Origin: JAKBCQ01 sp021807585
GTDB taxonomy: Bacteria; Planctomycetota; Planctomycetia; Isosphaerales; Isosphaeraceae
Length of the DNA: 18,348 nucleotides
Reading direction: 5' to 3'
Assembly (NCBI GenBank): GCA_027325115.1
Contig: DAHWFG010000097.1
Coordinates: 1 to 18,348, forward strand
Shown: piece by piece, positions 14,308-18,348 of the stretch
Layout: each line of letters begins with the position of its first letter
Numbering within the stretch: the stretch's first letter is position 1
Notes under the pieces: model-generated
The model's database searches: none
Seen by the model: only the letters and a program-made list of their open reading frames with translations
What the model was told of the DNA's origin: nothing
Made by a program: the position numbers and the translations under genes

Positions 14308-16819
14308 CGACCTTAGCGGCTTTTCGATGCACGAGCTTTTCAAGGTCGAGGCCGAGAGTCAGCTCGGGATCCTCGCGGACGGATTGCTCGTTCTCGAAGG
14401 CGAAACCTGGACCGCCGAAACTTTTGAATCGCTGATGCGCGCCGCGCATTCGCTCAAAGGCGCCGCGCGGATCGTCGGCGTCGATCTCGCGGGAAAGATC
14501 GCACATGTGCTTGAGGATTGTTTTGTCGAGGCGCAACACGGTCGCATCACGATCGACGATGTGGATATCGATCTGTTGCTTCGCGGAGTCGACGCGATCG
14601 ATCAGATCGCCAAGCTGAATGAAAACGAAATCGCGTTATGGGAAGTTGATCATACCGACGAGATCGATCTTCTGGTCGGCGAACTTGCGGCGATCGCCGC
14701 GGGAACGAAGGGGGTAAGCCGAGCGGGAAGCGCGATCGAATCGCCCGATAGCGGCTCGAACGAGGCGGGGGAGGGGGCGATCGCCGCGTCGCCCGAGGCG
14801 TCGCCAAGAAGCGCCGAGGATGAAACCGCCGGGGTCGTCGTCGAGCGGGTCGACGATCGATCCGCGATCGAAGTCGAAAACGCCGATCAAGCGCCGCGAT
14901 CGATCGTCCAAGAGATCGATGAACACGAACATCATGACATTAGTGTAAATGAAAATGATGAATCTGACGATCGTTCGATCGCTTCCCGGCCGAAACCTCC
15001 GCGGCGCGACGAGCGCGACGGATCGGGCGCGGTGGTTCGGGTTTCGGCGGCGAGTTTATCGCGGTTGACGGCTCTGGCCGGAGAATCGCTGGTCGAATCG
15101 CGTCGATTGCGTCCGTTCGTGGCGGCGATCGGCCAATTGCGTCGGCGACAGACGATGGTATTTGAGGGGTTGCGCGCCGTCGAGGATAAGGCGATCGCCG
15201 ATTTTGCGCGGTTCGGCGCGGTTCTTCGACCGAGCGCGACCGCGGTCGTTCCAGGGGGCGCGGCGATCGAACTGCTCGCTCGCGCCAAAGAAGAGGCGTC
15301 GCGCTGTCTTGAACTTGTGATCGGACAAACCGAGGAGCTCGAATCGCTGGCGCGGCGGATGGAGGACGTCGCCGATCGGTTGAATCATGAGGTGCTTAAA
15401 AGTCGAATGCGGCCGTTCGGCGAGGGGATCAAGGGGTTTCCCCGGCTGGTGCGCGACGTCGCCAGGCAGCTCGGCAAATCGGTTCGGCTCGAGATCGACG
15501 GAGAATCGACGGGAGTCGATCGCGACATCCTCGACAAAATTGAAACGCCGCTTAACCATATGATAAGAAACTCAATCGATCATGGGATTGAATCGCCGGA
15601 CGAGCGTAAGTTTGCTGGGAAGCCCGCGACGGCGACGATTCGGCTCGAGGCGCGGCACCGCGCGGGGATGTTGCAGATCACGCTTTCGGACGACGGTCGG
15701 GGGATTGATCTCGAAAAGCTGCGTCGTCGCGTCGTCGATCGGGGTCTTCTCTCGGCGTCTCCCGCGGCTCGATTGAACGAGGCGGAACTGCTCGACTTTT
15801 TGTTCCTTCCCGGGTTCACGACGAAGGACGAGGTTTCGACGGTATCGGGGAGGGGGGTCGGGCTTGACGCGGTGTTGACGACGGCGCGCGAGATCGGCGG
15901 GACGATTCGGATCCAGAATCGACCCGGTCGCGGCGTTCGATTCATCTTGCAGGCGCCGATCACCAAATCGGTCGTTCGGGGTTTGCTTGTCGAGATCGAT
16001 CAGGAGCCGTACGCGTTTCCGCTCAATCGGATCGATCGGATCACCGCGCTCGAGGCCGATCAGATTCGAAGACTCGAAGGATACAGGCATTTTTTGATGG
16101 AGGGAGAGCCCGTCGGTCTCGTCGACGCCGCGGGGGTTCTGGAACTGGGAGTTTCGCGTGTTGAATCGGGATATTATCAAGTTGTTGTTGTAAGCGATCG
16201 TTTACATCGATTCGGTCTGATCGTCGACCGTATTTTGGGCGAGTGCGATATGGAGGTTCGTCCGCTTGATCCGCGGCTGGGGAAGGTTCCCAATTTCAAC
16301 AGCGCGTCGGTGCTCGAGGACGGGAGGCCGGTGTTGATATTCGACGTCGAAGATCTTGTGCGATCGATCGATCATTTGTTAGAGAGTAAGAAGCTGGGAC
16401 GATCGACCGAGGGGCGCGTGAGCGAGGCGAAATCGAAGGCGATCAAGCGGGTTTTGGTCGTCGAGGATTCGATTACGGTGCGCGAGCTCGAGCGTCAGTT
16501 GCTTGAGGCTCACGGTTATGTGGTGGATGTCGCGGTCGACGGAGTCGACGGTTGGAACGCGGTCCGCTCGCGCGACTACCATCTTGTGATTAGCGACGTG
16601 GACATGCCTAGAATGAACGGGCTTGAGCTCACGGCGCGGATCAAGCGCGAGCCTCGCTTGAGTCGCATTCCGGTCGTGATCGTCTCGTACAAAGAGCGGG
16701 ATGAGGATCGTCTCCGCGGTCTCGACGCGGGTGCGAACGCTTACCTTACGAAGAGCAGTTTTCGCGATCAGACGTTTCTTGAGACGGTGATCGATTTGAT
16801 CGGGGAGTCGAACCGGTGA
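14300..16819 (+). CDS. wspE: CheA-type histidine kinase with C-terminal receiver, WspE
   Basis: The 839-aa product starts at ATG 14300, overlapping wspD; the frame extends to 14135 but only inside wspD. The Hpt domain carries phospho-acceptor His50 in RAAHSLKGAARIVG. An acidic, low-complexity linker (about 140-235) replaces the CheY/CheB-binding P2 domain. Dimerisation helices follow. The ATPase domain has the N box MIRNSIDHGIE (about 422-432), G1 SDDGRGID (about 463), FLPGFTTKDE and GRGVGLD (about 518). A CheW-like domain occupies about 555-690. The receiver (about 713-835) has phospho-acceptor Asp766 in VISDVDMPRMNG and Lys818 in LTK. Hpt-kinase-CheW-REC is the WspE layout. It should autophosphorylate on signals from WspA and pass phosphate to WspR and WspF; the attached receiver probably acts as a brake or sink. 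Confidence 0.95.
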   Translation: MSDDLSGFSMHELFKVEAESQLGILADGLLVLEGETWTAETFESLMRAAHSLKGAARIVGVDLAGKIAHVLEDCFVEAQHGRITIDDVDIDLLLRGVDAIDQIAKLNENEIALWEVDHTDEIDLLVGELAAIAAGTKGVSRAGSAIESPDSGSNEAGEGAIAASPEASPRSAEDETAGVVVERVDDRSAIEVENADQAPRSIVQEIDEHEHHDISVNENDESDDRSIASRPKPPRRDERDGSGAVVRVSAASLSRLTALAGESLVESRRLRPFVAAIGQLRRRQTMVFEGLRAVEDKAIADFARFGAVLRPSATAVVPGGAAIELLARAKEEASRCLELVIGQTEELESLARRMEDVADRLNHEVLKSRMRPFGEGIKGFPRLVRDVARQLGKSVRLEIDGESTGVDRDILDKIETPLNHMIRNSIDHGIESPDERKFAGKPATATIRLEARHRAGMLQITLSDDGRGIDLEKLRRRVVDRGLLSASPAARLNEAELLDFLFLPGFTTKDEVSTVSGRGVGLDAVLTTAREIGGTIRIQNRPGRGVRFILQAPITKSVVRGLLVEIDQEPYAFPLNRIDRITALEADQIRRLEGYRHFLMEGEPVGLVDAAGVLELGVSRVESGYYQVVVVSDRLHRFGLIVDRILGECDMEVRPLDPRLGKVPNFNSASVLEDGRPVLIFDVEDLVRSIDHLLESKKLGRSTEGRVSEAKSKAIKRVLVVEDSITVRELERQLLEAHGYVVDVAVDGVDGWNAVRSRDYHLVISDVDMPRMNGLELTARIKREPRLSRIPVVIVSYKERDEDRLRGLDAGANAYLTKSSFRDQTFLETVIDLIGESNR

Positions 16820-17859
16820 GAATCGGCGTCGTCAACGATTCGGTTCTGGCTCGCGAGGCGTTGAAACGCGTGATTGAGGCGAGTGAGGATCACGTCGTCG
16901 CATGGACCGCGGCCGACGGATATCGCGCGATTGAACTGGCGCACGCCGATCGCCCCGATCTGATTCTGATGGATTTGATTATGCCGGGCATCAGCGGTGT
17001 GGAAACGACGCGTCGCATCACCGCCGAAACGAACTGTCCGATTCTGATCGTCACCGAGGCGGTGCGGAAGACGGTGGGGATGGTTTATGACGCGATGGGT
17101 TACGGAGCGCTCGACGCGGTCGACACCCCCGTTCTGGGGGTGCGGGGCGAAATCGACGGCGCGCGACCGTTGTCGGCGAAGATTGATACGATCGCGCGGC
17201 TCGTCGGCGCATCTATTAAAGGATCTTCGAATCGTCATTTTGTTGAATCGCTATATCATGATGCGGATTTGGACCCGACGAACGAAGCGTTCGATTTCGA
17301 CTTCGTGTTGATCGGCGCATCGACGGGGGGGCCGAACGCGATTGCGACGATCCTGGAACGATTTCCGCGGGATTGGCGCGGTTGTGCGATCGTCGTCCAA
17401 CACGTCGATCTGGCGTTCGCTCCCGGGTTGGCGCGGTGGCTGTCCGACCGGATCGGCCGCGAGGTGAATCTGATCGAAGCCGGCGATCTTCCCCGCGCGG
17501 GAGCGACGCTGCTTGCCGGGACGAATGATCACTTAGTCGTGACAAAGTCCGGCCGATTCGCTTATGAGTCCGAGCCCAAATCGGTGTATTATCGACCGTC
17601 GGTCGACGTGTTTTTCGCATCGGCGGCCGCGGGCCGAATGAAGCCCGGCGCCGCGGCGATCCTCACGGGGATGGGCGCCGACGGCGCGCGCGGGCTACTT
17701 GAACTGAAAAACAAGGGTTGGCGCACGTTCGCCCAGGATAAGGAATCGTCGATCATCTGGGGAATGCCCCGCGCCGCGGCCGAACTCGGCGCCGCCGACC
17801 AAGTCGCCTCGCTCGAAAACATCGCCGCCGCGATCGTCGCCGGCTTTTCCCGGCGGTGA
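16816..17859 (+). CDS. wspF: CheB-type methylesterase WspF
   Basis: The 347-aa product begins at GTG 16816, which overlaps the wspE stop codon. The receiver (1-115) has phospho-acceptor Asp53 in ILMDLIMPGISG. The usual receiver Lys-Pro is replaced by DAVDTPVLG, a feature I also recall in Pseudomonas WspF, so it is a family trait rather than decay. After a linker, the methylesterase domain (about 160-347) has the catalytic triad Ser169 (IGASTGGPNA), His196 (VVQHVD) and Asp289 (LTGMGADGARGL). It removes receptor methyl groups and so damps signalling. In Pseudomonas, loss of WspF locks the pathway on and raises c-di-GMP. All catalytic residues are present here. Confidence 0.94.
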   Translation: MRIGVVNDSVLAREALKRVIEASEDHVVAWTAADGYRAIELAHADRPDLILMDLIMPGISGVETTRRITAETNCPILIVTEAVRKTVGMVYDAMGYGALDAVDTPVLGVRGEIDGARPLSAKIDTIARLVGASIKGSSNRHFVESLYHDADLDPTNEAFDFDFVLIGASTGGPNAIATILERFPRDWRGCAIVVQHVDLAFAPGLARWLSDRIGREVNLIEAGDLPRAGATLLAGTNDHLVVTKSGRFAYESEPKSVYYRPSVDVFFASAAAGRMKPGAAAILTGMGADGARGLLELKNKGWRTFAQDKESSIIWGMPRAAAELGAADQVASLENIAAAIVAGFSRR

Positions 17860-17908
17860 CCGAGCGTATCGCACAAAAGTTATTTGTTCAAAAGGGATAT
17901 TACTAATA

Positions 17909-18348
17909 ATGGTTGATACGACAAATGATTCCTCGATCGAACTCGGGCGCGCCGGTTCGAAGGCTCCGTCGCTCACCGATCACCGCACGACGGTTTTGCT
18001 GATCGACGATCAGCCGATCGTGGGGGAGATGGTGCGACGGATGCTCGCCGACGAGACCGACATCGTCTTCCATTACTGCAAAGATCCCTCCAAGGCGATC
18101 GAAACCGCCGAATCGCTGGCGCCGACGGTCATTTTGCAGGATCTCGTCATGCCCGATATCGACGGTCTCGAGCTTGTTTCTCGGTTTCGTCGTACCGAGA
18201 GGACGAGCGAGATCCCCCTGATCGTTCTTTCAACCAAAGAGGAGCCGAAAATCAAGGCCGAGGCGTTCGGGCTGGGCGCCAACGATTATCTCGTCAAGCT
18301 TCCCGATAAACTCGAACTCCTCGCTCGAATTCGTTATCACTCAAAAGG
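17909..18348 (+). CDS. wspR: WspR response regulator, receiver part (3' end outside window)
   Basis: The frame is open to the right edge, so 146 residues are visible. ATG 17909 follows wspF by 49 bases, with AAGGGA about a dozen bases upstream. After a short polar leader, a receiver shows DDQPIVGEMVRR, phospho-acceptor Asp78 in ILQDLVMPDIDG, and IVLSTKEEPKIKAEAFG followed by GANDYLVKLPDKLELLARIR. These stretches, especially LSTKEEP and NDYLVKLPD, match WspR closely. WspR is a receiver-GGDEF diguanylate cyclase that makes c-di-GMP when phosphorylated by WspE. The GGDEF domain lies beyond the window and is assumed, not seen. Confidence 0.92.
   Translation, partial: MVDTTNDSSIELGRAGSKAPSLTDHRTTVLLIDDQPIVGEMVRRMLADETDIVFHYCKDPSKAIETAESLAPTVILQDLVMPDIDGLELVSRFRRTERTSEIPLIVLSTKEEPKIKAEAFGLGANDYLVKLPDKLELLARIRYHSK

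Noticed and set aside
13151..14539. Long minus-strand open frame (462 codons) across wspC, wspD and wspE
   Set aside because: It is highly Arg/Ser-rich with no domain pattern and lies antisense to three clearly coding genes; it is a by-product of the palindromic GATC-rich composition.
17104..17142. Possible degeneration of the WspF receiver because the usual Lys-Pro is missing
   Set aside because: DTPALG/DTPVLG at this place is, as I recall, normal for WspF, and the rest of the protein is intact.

Overview
The window looks like part of a planctomycete chromosome, possibly an Isosphaeraceae-type genome. This is inferred from high G+C with very frequent GATC and CGATCG words, a small BON protein carrying SYYLKQLAQ, and a large Rhs protein. 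No rRNA, tRNA, CRISPR array or transposase was recognised.

Left part (1-4044). The 3' end of a large Rhs/YD-repeat gene enters from the left edge. It has a conserved core end, a Gly/Asn-rich linker and a variable tip. A secreted TPR protein gene of markedly lower G+C follows. A gene-poor stretch contains a convergent small BON-domain gene and, further right on the minus strand, what reads as a small membrane-protein gene broken by one in-frame TGA. A strong GC-rich hairpin with a T-tract sits just before the next operon.

Middle part (4069-9523). This is a compact plus-strand run of regulators, mostly with overlapping ends. It encodes a soluble globin-coupled histidine kinase, a response regulator made of two receiver domains, a REC-PAS-histidine kinase, and a REC-ANTAR RNA-binding response regulator. 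After 159 bases with a perfect TATAAT box comes a UrtA-family (urea/amide-type) solute-binding protein with a hydrophobic N terminus. No transporter genes accompany it.

Right part (9602-18348). This is a Wsp chemosensory operon in the same order as Pseudomonas wspABCDEF-wspR: receptor, CheW, CheR-TPR, Cys-motif CheW, CheA with C-terminal receiver, CheB, and the receiver of WspR. WspR runs off the right edge, so its expected GGDEF domain is not visible. Wsp arrays control c-di-GMP production and surface/biofilm behaviour.

Taken together, the locus looks like an integrated signalling island. A gas/redox-sensing two-component pair, an RNA-level regulator and an orphan extracellular binding protein are packed directly in front of a c-di-GMP-producing Wsp array. 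A functional link between these parts is inferred from gene order alone. The most interesting proposal is that the orphan binding protein is a co-receptor for the enlarged periplasmic domain of this WspA.
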